A stretch of 64,000 nt of DNA, from contig CALKND010000004.1 in the NCBI GenBank assembly GCA_938092065.1, forward strand, positions 62,001 through 126,000, given 5' to 3'. The first letter of the stretch is position 1. Each line of letters opens with the position of its first letter. Position numbers and translations under genes: made by a program. The notes below the pieces were generated by a model that did not search any database, was not told the DNA's origin, and saw only the letters and a list, made by a program, of their open reading frames with translations. Below are positions 37,265-45,204 of the stretch, in pieces. Source of the stretch: an uncultured Rhodospirillales bacterium (GTDB lineage Bacteria > Pseudomonadota > Alphaproteobacteria > Rhodospirillales > JABHCV01).

Positions 37265-37318
37265 AATAATGTATACTGTAAACTTCTAGTTGACATCTGT
37301 CAACATACAGTTTACATT
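37265..37318. promoter_or_regulatory. Divergent promoter with concentric operator
   Basis: Nested inverted repeats share one centre at 37296.5. The outer arms are TGTAAACT (37277-37284) and AGTTTACA (37309-37316). The inner arms are TTGACA (37290-37295) and TGTCAA (37298-37303). The inner left arm also serves as a -35 for a rightward promoter (TTGACA, 17 bases, TACATT at 37313-37318) that would start near 37325, before DUF763. A leftward -35 TTTACA is at 37282-37277, with CATAAA 16 bases on. The left outer arm and its flank match the xre operator at 18 of 21 bases. Confidence 0.65.
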
Positions 37319-37353
37319 TCCGTTCATCGAAACACATATGAAAGGTGAACGTT

Positions 37354-38592
37354 ATGATTAGTGCAGGTTCAATAGGTATGCCTCTACACTTTGGTAAAGT
37401 GCCCAGATTTCTCTCAGATCGCATGGGGAACATGGGTGAGGCAATAATAGAGTCCATAGTGGACAACTACGGGAAGTCAGAGGTGCTCACACGTATGTCT
37501 GACCCGAATTGGTTTCAGGCCTTCGGTGCAGTCACAGGTATGCACTGGAACTCCTCTGGTGTCACAGCAGTTCTACTCGGAGCACTAAAGCGTCGGCTCA
37601 ATCCGAAGTCACATGAGCTAGGTCTCTACCTACTAGGTGGTAAAGGTAAAGCTGCATACGGAACAGAGAAGAAGCTAGGCAAAATCGCAGAGGAACATAA
37701 TCTTCCGGGAAAGGAGCTAGCTAAGTCATCCAGAATGACGCGTAGGATAGACAACAACGCTGTTCAGGACGGGTTTGATCTCTACCAACAGTACTTCCTC
37801 GTCTCAGACGAAGGCGAGTGGACAGCTATCTCTCAGGGCATGAACAAAGGAACTCGTCGTGCTCGTCGTTACCACTGGCACTCTCCTACTGTACGTTCGT
37901 TTGGTGAAGCCCCACATACGGGCATTATGGGTATAGAGAATCAGAAGGTTCTCAATCTCGTAGACCCTCAGGCTGACAAACTTAGGACCAACATGGTAGA
38001 GCTCACGAAGGAGAAGCCCTCTGAGATTGTTAAGGCTGTACGTGAAGGTGATCTACCTAACCGCCATGATGTTCGCAAAGAGGACATCAATATGCCACGG
38101 TTGGCCTCTGTTCTTGATCTTGCCTACAACCGTGGGGTTGAGAACTTCGAGGAGTTAGTGGACCTACATAATGTTGGCCCTCGTACCTTGAAGGCACTGG
38201 CGATAGCGAGTGAGGTCATCCACGGCGATGCTACTCGTTTTGATGACCCGGCTAGGTTCTCATTCGCAGTAGGTGGTAAGGACGGTCGTCCACATCCCAT
38301 TGACACCAAGTCATTTGATGAGACCGTAGAGATGTTGCAAAACAGCGTAGATAAGTCAAAACTGGGCGATAAGGATAAGTCCTCAGCCCTGAGAAAACTA
38401 CACAACATGGCTGTAACGGGTGAGACGAAGGGCACTCCTATCGAGTTCCTTCAGGACCTCATTGACAGCGAATGGAACCATGCTGAGTCTAATGGGGGGA
38501 AGACTTTCATGGGTGGTGTCGTAAAGGGCGTCACTAGAAAGCTCATGGATACGCAGAACTCTCTGCTCTATGGAAAATCAAATGACAAGTAA
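37354..38592 (+). CDS. DUF763 protein with helix-hairpin-helix
   Basis: Protein of 412 residues belonging to DUF763 (COG1415), common in archaea and scattered in bacteria, with no established activity. Conserved blocks are visible in order: MPLHFGKVPRFLSDRM, RMSDPNWFQAFG, HWNSSGVTAVLLGALK, LLGGKGKA, IDNNAVQDGFDLYQQYF, ARRYHWHSP and GGKDGRPHPID. Near residues 270-287 LHNVGPRTLKALAIASEVI is a helix-hairpin-helix, so DNA or RNA binding is likely. ATG 37354 has AAAGGTG six bases upstream; a GTG three codons earlier lacks one. The radical SAM gene begins inside its 3' end. Base and codon use look different from the neighbouring housekeeping genes by eye. Confidence 0.8.
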   Translation: MISAGSIGMPLHFGKVPRFLSDRMGNMGEAIIESIVDNYGKSEVLTRMSDPNWFQAFGAVTGMHWNSSGVTAVLLGALKRRLNPKSHELGLYLLGGKGKAAYGTEKKLGKIAEEHNLPGKELAKSSRMTRRIDNNAVQDGFDLYQQYFLVSDEGEWTAISQGMNKGTRRARRYHWHSPTVRSFGEAPHTGIMGIENQKVLNLVDPQADKLRTNMVELTKEKPSEIVKAVREGDLPNRHDVRKEDINMPRLASVLDLAYNRGVENFEELVDLHNVGPRTLKALAIASEVIHGDATRFDDPARFSFAVGGKDGRPHPIDTKSFDETVEMLQNSVDKSKLGDKDKSSALRKLHNMAVTGETKGTPIEFLQDLIDSEWNHAESNGGKTFMGGVVKGVTRKLMDTQNSLLYGKSNDK

Positions 38593-39364
38593 GGGCTACG
38601 ACCCAATTGCTCTCACGGCGGCCACCGAAAAGGTGGTCGTCGATGGGACACGCAGAAAGTACGTTCAGCTAGGGCGTCCTCTGCGTTTCTACGGTGGCAC
38701 AACGAGTGCCACTGAGGTCGGCTGTAATCTTCGCTGTAAGTTCTGCTTCAGCGATAAACCTGTCTGGAAACCAAAAGAGACAGGTAAGTTCTACTCGCCT
38801 CAGGAGGTGTTTAATGGGCTGGCTAAAAGTGCTCGAAAGCATGGGCACAAGATTATTTCGGCCTCTGCGTCAGAAGGCACAATAGGTCGTGAGCATCTCA
38901 TGGAACTGCTCGACCTTGTTGAGGAAAGCGAGTTCGTCTACGTACTAGAGACCAACGGCATGACCCTTGGCAACGACCCTGAATATGTTCAGGCTCTGTC
39001 GAAGTACTCTCGTCTCCATGCCCGTGTATCCATCAAGGGTGATAGTCCAGAGATGTTCCACGAACTGACTGGTGCACATCCAGACAGCTATGAACTGCCA
39101 TATAAAGCACTCCGATATTTGATTGATTCTAGTGTGTCCACGAATGCATGTCTGATGGCATCGTTCTCTGACGGCGAGGGGATCAAGAGGGTCCAGAGGA
39201 AGCTTATGGAGATACACCCCGGCATTCTAAAGTCGCTGGAGATAGAGAAAATCACGTTGTTTCCAAAGGTGGCACAGCGTTTGAGAGCATATAAGTTAAA
39301 ACCAGAGAGTGTTAGGAGGGATTGTAATAAGACTAAACAACTTAACAGTTATAATTGTAACTAA
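38570..39364 (+). CDS. Radical SAM enzyme partnered with DUF763
   Basis: Radical SAM protein of 264 residues. The cluster motif is CNLRCKFC (Cys52, Cys56, Cys59), preceded by FYGGTTSATEVG, and is followed by FCFSDKPVW. SASEGTIGREHLMELLDLV and VYVLETNGM mark the barrel, the latter as in activase-like enzymes. The pattern resembles archaeal MoaA-like proteins of COG5014. I see no second iron-sulfur domain; Cys238 onward holds few cysteines. The start (38570, or ATG 38582) overlaps the DUF763 stop by 23 or 11 bases, and no good ribosome site is seen, so translation is coupled. The substrate is unknown. Confidence 0.8.
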   Translation: MENQMTSKGYDPIALTAATEKVVVDGTRRKYVQLGRPLRFYGGTTSATEVGCNLRCKFCFSDKPVWKPKETGKFYSPQEVFNGLAKSARKHGHKIISASASEGTIGREHLMELLDLVEESEFVYVLETNGMTLGNDPEYVQALSKYSRLHARVSIKGDSPEMFHELTGAHPDSYELPYKALRYLIDSSVSTNACLMASFSDGEGIKRVQRKLMEIHPGILKSLEIEKITLFPKVAQRLRAYKLKPESVRRDCNKTKQLNSYNCN

Positions 39365-39398
39365 GATCAAAAGAAATAATAGTAATAGGAAATTTGCT

Positions 39399-39875
39399 AT
39401 GAAAGCTCTGTCGATAATCTTAATCACTTTAATTTACTTTAATAGCCAAGCATCAATGGCGGCTAGTGATATTGCTCAATGCGGAAGCATTAGTGGATGG
39501 ACCCATTACCATGCTGGTGACGTCATGTCGCCAGCTCGCTCTGGTTGGCAAAAAGATGGAATTTCAAAAGGAAAAACGGCCCTCAAAAAACTTGATTCTG
39601 GTGATTTTGATATACTTTACCTTGATGCCACAGGAAGCATTTATTCATATATTCAGGATGGGTACAAAATTCTCAAGATCAGGGCATCAGGCTCCGATAT
39701 TGCATTAGTTTTGGTCAGTCCTAGAGGAATAATAGAGTTCTATAATTTCTACAAAGAACCAAACGGGAAACTAAAAATGGATTGGGCACAAAATAAGGGG
39801 GATACATTCCTTATTGCGAAGTCATCTATGATGTCTGGAGAATGTAGTTTTATTGAGTTTGATGCTGCTAAATGA
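39399..39875 (+). CDS. Small exported island protein
   Basis: Exported protein of 158 residues, signal peptide MKALSIILITLIYFNSQASM cleaved near MAA-SD. ATG 39399 has AGGA eight bases upstream; the frame is open to 39309 but lacks coding character there. Two cysteines remain in the mature part (SDIAQCGSISG and SGECSFIEF) and could form a disulfide. The gene begins 34 bases after the radical SAM stop, so it may share its transcript. I recognise no family. Confidence 0.6.
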   Translation: MKALSIILITLIYFNSQASMAASDIAQCGSISGWTHYHAGDVMSPARSGWQKDGISKGKTALKKLDSGDFDILYLDATGSIYSYIQDGYKILKIRASGSDIALVLVSPRGIIEFYNFYKEPNGKLKMDWAQNKGDTFLIAKSSMMSGECSFIEFDAAK

Positions 39876-40346
39876 TGAATGCCTCAACTGATACTGGCTG
39901 GGTTGGAATCCGCAAAAGCCGATATCAAGAATTTTTCTGAGATAATCTCAGGGTCTGTTTTATTAAGGAACCCGTGCCCCCACTCCCCCGGGGTACCCCT
40001 GTCTCATCACAGTCTGATCGATGGTAAGAATGTTAAATAGTGACAAAGGGACACGATGGACACGTGTATGTAATGGTTCTAACTTTATTGAACTTTATAA
40101 AAGGAACTGAATAGCGTGTCACCGGTGTCACCTTGTCACCTCGAACACCTCTTCATAGGCCTGAGTAGCACCTGTGAAGCCCTAACACGGACATATATCT
40201 ATCATCGAAATGGAACTGCACAGGCTGGCACAATTCTGGCACACCTATGGCACAATTCACTGCATATATGGCTGTTTTATGGTGTGTAGGTGTGTTAAGC
40301 TCTGTTGAGTTAACAAATTGAGTTTAAATGAAGAATTCTCATAATA
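39876..40346. other. Right-end noncoding region of the island
   Basis: About 470 bases with no credible gene. It holds a short hairpin CTGAGAT/ATCTCAG at 39937-39951, which ends without a good T-tract. It also holds GC-rich palindromic bases near 39980-39995, and the three TGGCACA repeats at 40226-40254. The last 90 bases are AT-rich and run into the right tRNA-Val. Confidence 0.5.
40226..40254 (+). repeat. Right TGGCACA arm-type repeats
   Basis: TGGCACA starts at 40226, 40237 and 40248, exactly 11 bases apart, placing them on one face of the helix. The left end of the island has two copies with the same spacing and the same orientation. This is the layout of arm-type binding sites for a tyrosine integrase. 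Confidence 0.65.
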
Positions 40347-40421
40347 GGGCGCGTAGCTCAGCGGGAGAGCACTGCATTGACATTGCAGGGGTCACTGGTT
40401 CAATCCCAGTCGTGCCCACCA
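40347..40421 (+). tRNA. tRNA-Val(GAC), right copy
   Basis: Identical over all 75 bases to the copy at 34417-34491, including the encoded CCA and anticodon GAC in TTGACAT. It marks the right edge of the island. The sequence before the two copies differs completely, and the match after CCA ends within a few bases, so the tRNA is the whole duplicated unit. A GGGGTTAGC/GCTAACCCC hairpin follows only this copy. Confidence 0.97.
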
Positions 40422-40913
40422 TAATTATCGAGGGGTTAGCAGAAGGTGGCTAACCCCCTGTTCCGTTGGGCAGTACATATCAGTGGGACAAAGGCCCTGC
40501 AAGAACCCATTGTGCGGAAATATTTTTAAGACCACATTGAGGCTACCCTCATCGTTGGGTTTGCGGCTGCTATAAACCTTAATGTAGAAAATTGTTGGAG
40601 TAGCTTCGTTTTTTTGAATGTTGGCGTATTAGAGGTGAACACTTTTGGTTCTGATCGAACAATTTAAAATAAATAGAGATAAACGAAGTAGTATTGTAAA
40701 AAAAAATGAACACGTGGCATATAGAGAATAATGCTTCTGTTGACGGAATGTCTTATAAAAACTCAAGAGGATTAAATTGGCGACTACATACCAAAATGTG
40801 TATTTTTCACTTTGGACACTTTCTAAATTGCAACTCAGACTTCGGCCAAGAAAGTCCAGCCGTACAAATAGTCTTCATTCCAAAACTTGCTTCCCTTTTT
40901 GAGCCATAAATAG
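40422..40913. other. Intergenic region after right tRNA-Val
   Basis: About 490 bases. A 9-bp hairpin (GGGGTTAGC at 40432-40440 with GCTAACCCC at 40449-40457) lies 10 bases after the tRNA and may end its transcript, though no T-tract follows. A 67-codon open frame at 40706-40909 has no coding character. Nothing else was seen. Confidence 0.5.
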
Positions 40914-42266
40914 TTGTCACTTTACCCAGAGGATGGGCTGAAAAGACGTCTGCAAATGCATTTCTTGGAAGTGCTTCGTCTGTCATGGCCTGTTATTGTT
41001 GCACGCTCTAGTATTATGACTATGGCTTTGGTGGACACGGTCATGGTTGGACGGTTTTCAACTATGGAATTAGCTTACCTTTCTATTGGCTTAATCCCCT
41101 TCGTGCCAATATATTTGATTATGCTGGGCATGGTTATGGGGACTGTAGTGATGAGTTCAGCAGCCTTCGGGAGGGGGGACTTTATGGAATGTGGCGCTGT
41201 CTGGCGACGTTCCATACCATATGCGGCTGCTTTGGGCTTGATCGGCTGCTTTATCTCCCTGTTTGGCGAGGAATTGCTGCTAGTGGGGGGGCAAAGTGCT
41301 GAGATGGCAAGCCATGGTGGGCAAGTTATGTTTGTTCTTGGCCTAGGTTTGCCTGCTTATTTAGTAACCATCACTTCGTCACTGTTTCTTGAAGGTATCA
41401 AACAGCCTAAACCAGCCATGGTTATGATCATTGTCGCCAACCTAATTAATGTTGGTCTGAACTGGGCTTTTGTATATGGCAATGTAGGGGTTCCGGTTAT
41501 GGGGGCAGAGGGATCTGCTATTGCAACAACAATAGTTCGTTGGTTGCTCGCAATAGTCCTTATTGTATATGTCTTGGTAATGTCAGATCACAGTAAATTT
41601 GGTGTTAGATTGATTCCTACTAGCGGGTGGGGGGGCTGGGTTGAACAACGTAGGGTAGGATATTCGTCGGCCTTTAGCATTGGTGGAGAATCCCTGGGAT
41701 TTGCCAGTGTAGGCCTATTTGCCGGCTGGCTTGGAGAGGTGCCTCTTGCTGCTTATTCTATCGCCCATAATCTAATTGCAATGGCTTTCATGGTTTCTTT
41801 GGGTGTTGCGTCTGCTACTGTCGTTCGGGTCAGTATTGCCAGAGGCCGGGGTGACAGTCATGACTTAAAACTAGCGGGCTGGATAGGGTTTGGAGTGAAC
41901 TCTTTATTCATGGGGGTGATTGGTATTGGATTTGGACTGGTGCCCGAAACTCTTGCCAGCGTTTATACTAATGATAAAGCGGTTATTATTCAGGCTGCAC
42001 CTTTAATCACTTTTTGTAGCATTGTCATAATTGCCGATGGAGGCCAGGCTGTTATGGTCAACGCCTTGCGCGGGGCTGGTGGCATATGGGCTCCAGCTTT
42101 GATTCAAAACTTTTCCTTCATGCTAGTAATGGTGCCGTTGGGCTGGTGGTTGGCAATCAACAATAGTTTTGGAGCAATAGGACTTTACGAGGCAATTCTT
42201 ATAGCCACCATTTTATCTTTACTGTTGCTCTCACTCCGCTTTATGCGGGTAAGTCGGAAAAGTTAG
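40914..42266 (+). CDS. MATE family efflux transporter
   Basis: Multidrug and toxin extrusion transporter of 450 residues and about 12 membrane segments, driving export by sodium or proton flux. It shows LRLSWPVIVARSSIMTMALVDTVMVGRFS (in part: SSIMTMALVDTVMVGRF), FLEGIKQPKPAM and GAGGIWAPALIQNF, typical of the NorM/DinF group. The listed start is TTG 40914; ATG 40956 just before the first helix is an alternative. Neither has a clear ribosome site. It stands alone between the island and gmk. Confidence 0.87.
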   Translation: MSLYPEDGLKRRLQMHFLEVLRLSWPVIVARSSIMTMALVDTVMVGRFSTMELAYLSIGLIPFVPIYLIMLGMVMGTVVMSSAAFGRGDFMECGAVWRRSIPYAAALGLIGCFISLFGEELLLVGGQSAEMASHGGQVMFVLGLGLPAYLVTITSSLFLEGIKQPKPAMVMIIVANLINVGLNWAFVYGNVGVPVMGAEGSAIATTIVRWLLAIVLIVYVLVMSDHSKFGVRLIPTSGWGGWVEQRRVGYSSAFSIGGESLGFASVGLFAGWLGEVPLAAYSIAHNLIAMAFMVSLGVASATVVRVSIARGRGDSHDLKLAGWIGFGVNSLFMGVIGIGFGLVPETLASVYTNDKAVIIQAAPLITFCSIVIIADGGQAVMVNALRGAGGIWAPALIQNFSFMLVMVPLGWWLAINNSFGAIGLYEAILIATILSLLLLSLRFMRVSRKS

Positions 42267-42553
42267 CTTTGAGTCTAGCCAGCGTCTTTTAACTCTGGGG
42301 TGCCCCATTTATTTCGTTATCATTTATTGGCATTTTCAAATGCTCGCTTGCTAACCGTAACTCTATTATTTTAGTTCCCATCTCCTCAAATATTGCGCCA
42401 ACTTAATGTATTGTTTATAAATTGCTGTCTCAAAAGAGTTCTTTCCCATACTGCTAAGGCAAGATTACAATATTGTTAGACTATTCATAACTAACTGATA
42501 AACAATTATAAAATATAATGTAATGAGTAAACTCGGAATGTCTAGTAGCTACT

Positions 42554-43192
42554 ATGAATACTGATAAAATCCTCAAACGCCGCGGCCTCATGGTTATTCT
42601 TTCCTCTCCTTCTGGTGCAGGCAAATCAACCATATCGCGTGCGTTGATAAACCGTGATAGCAATCTGACAATGTCAGTATCCGCCACCACTCGTCAGCCT
42701 CGCCCCGGTGAGATCGAGGGTCAAGACTATTACTTTGTTCAAAAGAAAGTTTTTGATGCTATGGTTGCCAGTGGCCAAATGCTCGAACATGCCAAAGTTT
42801 TTGATAACTTCTACGGCACCCCTGGAAAACCAGTTGAGATATCATTGTCGCAAGGCCAGGATATTATTTTTGATGTAGACTGGCAGGGGACCCAGCAACT
42901 AAGCGAAAATGTGGCTAAGGACCTAGTGCGTATTTTTATTTTGCCCCCCAGTATGGAAGAGCTTGAACGGCGTCTATATAGCCGCGCACAGGACAGTATA
43001 GAGGTCGTAAGAACGCGCATGGCTAAAGCAGTCTCGGAAATGAGTCATTATCCTGAGTATGACTATATTATTGTCAATTCGAATATGGAAGAGAGTATTG
43101 CTAAAGTCGAATCAATTCTTGCTGCGGAGCGCCAGAAAACTGAACGCCAGGTCAGTCTCCATGATTTTATTACAGAAATCAGTCGTGGGTAA
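42554..43192 (+). CDS. gmk: Guanylate kinase
   Basis: Phosphorylates GMP to GDP with ATP. The 212-residue protein has the P-loop SSPSGAGKST at about 17-26, the GMP-binding SVSATTRQPRPGE and EGQDYYFV, and the IFDVDWQGTQQL segment. ATG 42554 fits the family. In related genomes gmk sits near pdxA-rsmA; here it converges on rsmA. Confidence 0.95.
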   Translation: MNTDKILKRRGLMVILSSPSGAGKSTISRALINRDSNLTMSVSATTRQPRPGEIEGQDYYFVQKKVFDAMVASGQMLEHAKVFDNFYGTPGKPVEISLSQGQDIIFDVDWQGTQQLSENVAKDLVRIFILPPSMEELERRLYSRAQDSIEVVRTRMAKAVSEMSHYPEYDYIIVNSNMEESIAKVESILAAERQKTERQVSLHDFITEISRG

Positions 43193-43375
43193 AACCTTAT
43201 TATTGAGAGATCAGGGGCATATTTTGAATAAATCTGCCTTGCTGCATGGCGAATTTACAACAGTTGGTGCTGAGAAATACTCTCTTGTGATTTACAAATT
43301 CACGGGGAATGGATCAAACGATTTTCTATCGAGGCAGCAATTTTCATTCATGGATTGAGAGTTATCTTTGAAAAA

Positions 43376-44185
43376 TTATTTAATTGATCGGGCAATTGCA
43401 CAGAACTGATCAACGCTGAGTGTTTCAGCCCGCGCAGTTGGATCTATACCTAAACTTTTCAAATCTATATCTAGATGCTTCAGGCTGGCTCTAAGCATCT
43501 TGCGGCGTTGGCCAAAAGCAGCGGATGTAACTTTTTCAAAGTCTTGCCAATTGGCAACTGCTATAGGTCTTGTTCGCGGGGTTAATGTAATTACCGTGCT
43601 ATCTACTTTTGGCGTTGGCGTAAAAGCGGTGCGAGCAATGTTGAATTCGTGTTTGGTGTGACACAACCACTGGGCCAAAACGGATAAGCGCCCATATGTC
43701 TTATTGCCAGGGTTTGCAGTCAAACGATCAGCCACCTCTTTTTGAAACATTAGAGTTAAGCTCTCATAGTGATTTATGTTTTTTAACCAACCGATTAGTA
43801 AGGGTGTTGCCACGTTGTAAGGTAGGTTAGCAACAATCTTTTTTGGGCCTTGACAAAGACTGGAAAATTCTAATTTCAAGGCGTTTGCTTCTATGATTTT
43901 CAGTCGGCCATCATAATGAATTGCTAACTCTTTTATTGCTTTGGCACAGCGTGGGTCCCGTTCGATTGCAATTACTTGTTTGGCACCACTGTCTAACAAA
44001 GCTCGGGTTAAGCCACCGGGACCAGGACCAACCTCAACTACTGTGCATACGCTCAAATTTCCTGCTGCGCGTGCTATTCTTGCAGTTAGGTTAAGGTCAA
44101 GTAGGAAATGTTGGCCAAACTTCTTTTGAGTTTTTAGATCAAAGCGTTCCATAACATCACGCAGAGGAGGCAGTTCAGAACTCAT
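43376..44185 (-). CDS. rsmA: 16S rRNA dimethyladenosine transferase
   Basis: KsgA/RsmA methyltransferase that dimethylates two adjacent adenines near the 3' end of 16S rRNA. It starts MSSELPPLRDVMERFDL and has KKFGQHFLLD, the SAM-binding VVEVGPGPGGLT, and the catalytic NLPYNVATPL. FGQRRKMLRASLK is in the C-terminal part. 269 residues is normal. It overlaps pdxA by four bases, the last gene of the lpt-surA-pdxA-rsmA run. Confidence 0.95.
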   Translation of the reverse strand: MSSELPPLRDVMERFDLKTQKKFGQHFLLDLNLTARIARAAGNLSVCTVVEVGPGPGGLTRALLDSGAKQVIAIERDPRCAKAIKELAIHYDGRLKIIEANALKLEFSSLCQGPKKIVANLPYNVATPLLIGWLKNINHYESLTLMFQKEVADRLTANPGNKTYGRLSVLAQWLCHTKHEFNIARTAFTPTPKVDSTVITLTPRTRPIAVANWQDFEKVTSAAFGQRRKMLRASLKHLDIDLKSLGIDPTARAETLSVDQFCAIARSIK

Positions 44186-45204
44186 TGGTTGTTGTGAATT
44201 TTAGTCATTTTTGCAGCCATTTGCAGGGCCGCAACTAAGCTTCTCTCGGAGGCCACGCCAGTTCCGGCAATATTAAAAGCTGTACCGTGATCGGGTGATG
44301 TTCGCACAAAAGGTAAGCCCAGTGTGGTATTGACTGCTCCATCAAAATCGATGGTTTTTATTGGGATAAGGGCCTGGTCGTGATACATACAAATTGCTAC
44401 ATCATATAGCTTTCGAGCAGCGCTGTGAAACATGGTATCAGGTGCCCAGGGACCGCTGGCATCAATCCCAATCTTACACAGCTTGGTGATTGCTGGCACG
44501 ATATCTGTAATTTCTTCCTTGCCCATTTTTCCACCTTCGCCCGCGTGGGGATTGAGTCCGGCAATGGCAAGGCGAGGTTTAGCTATAGAAAAATATTTTG
44601 TCAGTGCCTTAGCCGTAATGCGTGCCGTATTAATAATGTCAACTTGACGAAGGCTGTTCAGGGCCTTGGCCAAACTGACATGTATGGTCACTGGTACGAC
44701 TTTTAATTCAGGTGAGGCCAGCATCATCACTGGTGTGGTTCCCATACCAGCTAAATTGGAAAGGTATTCCGTATGGCCTGGAAATTGAAAACCTGCATCG
44801 TACAAAGTTTCTTTATGAATAGGGTTCGTGACAACTGCTGAAGCTTGGCCAGAACTAACCAATTCAACAGCTAACTTAATTGACTCCGTAACGGCTTTGG
44901 CATTTTTCAGTGAGGGTTTGCCAAAAACAACTGGATTTTGGAGAGGTTTATGTAGCACAGGCAGGGCGACTTCGAATACTTTCAAGGCCTCAGAAGGGAG
45001 ATTAATTTCAGTCACAGGAACATTAAGTCCGAGCTTATGAGCAAGTAGACGCAGACGGTCAGCATCATCAATAACAAAAAAGGCAGGTGTGTTCTGGGAC
45101 ATCCAAGCCTTTAGGGTTACTTCGCCTCCAACACCGGCGGGTTCACCCATGGTAAGAGCCAGGGCTTGCCTACTCCCACTATTTAGGAAATTCGCGCTGC
45201 TCAT
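44182..45204 (-). CDS. pdxA: 4-hydroxythreonine-4-phosphate dehydrogenase
   Basis: NAD-dependent enzyme of pyridoxal phosphate synthesis, 340 residues. It shows TMGEPAGVGGEVTLKAW, VTNPIHKETLYDAGF, PGHTEYLSNL, GLNPHAGEGG and the metal-binding MYHDQALIPIK. It overlaps surA upstream and rsmA downstream by four bases each, so translation is coupled along the run. Confidence 0.95.
   Translation of the reverse strand: MSSANFLNSGSRQALALTMGEPAGVGGEVTLKAWMSQNTPAFFVIDDADRLRLLAHKLGLNVPVTEINLPSEALKVFEVALPVLHKPLQNPVVFGKPSLKNAKAVTESIKLAVELVSSGQASAVVTNPIHKETLYDAGFQFPGHTEYLSNLAGMGTTPVMMLASPELKVVPVTIHVSLAKALNSLRQVDIINTARITAKALTKYFSIAKPRLAIAGLNPHAGEGGKMGKEEITDIVPAITKLCKIGIDASGPWAPDTMFHSAARKLYDVAICMYHDQALIPIKTIDFDGAVNTTLGLPFVRTSPDHGTAFNIAGTGVASERSLVAALQMAAKMTKIHNNQ

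Larger units (their letters stand above)
34417..40421. mobile_element. Genomic island in tRNA-Val(GAC), integrase defective
   Basis: Two identical 75-base tRNA-Val genes in the same orientation bound about 5.9 kb of genes foreign to the surrounding housekeeping set. A tyrosine integrase fragment lies next to the left copy. TGGCACA repeats spaced 11 bases apart occur near both ends (two copies left, three right), as expected for arm-type integrase sites. The cargo is an XRE/ImmA switch, a minus-strand operon of three small genes and a plus-strand operon of DUF763, radical SAM and an exported protein. The integrase lacks its C-terminal catalytic half, so the island is probably immobile unless helped in trans. 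Confidence 0.8.

Noticed and set aside
37227-37466. Upstream extension of the 66-residue membrane protein frame
   Set aside because: It would run through the divergent promoter and into the DUF763 coding start; the ATG at 37226 has a proper ribosome binding site.
40706-40909. A 67-codon open frame between the right tRNA-Val and the MATE gene
   Set aside because: No ribosome binding site, no family resemblance and no coding bias; it reads like chance in AT-rich intergenic DNA.
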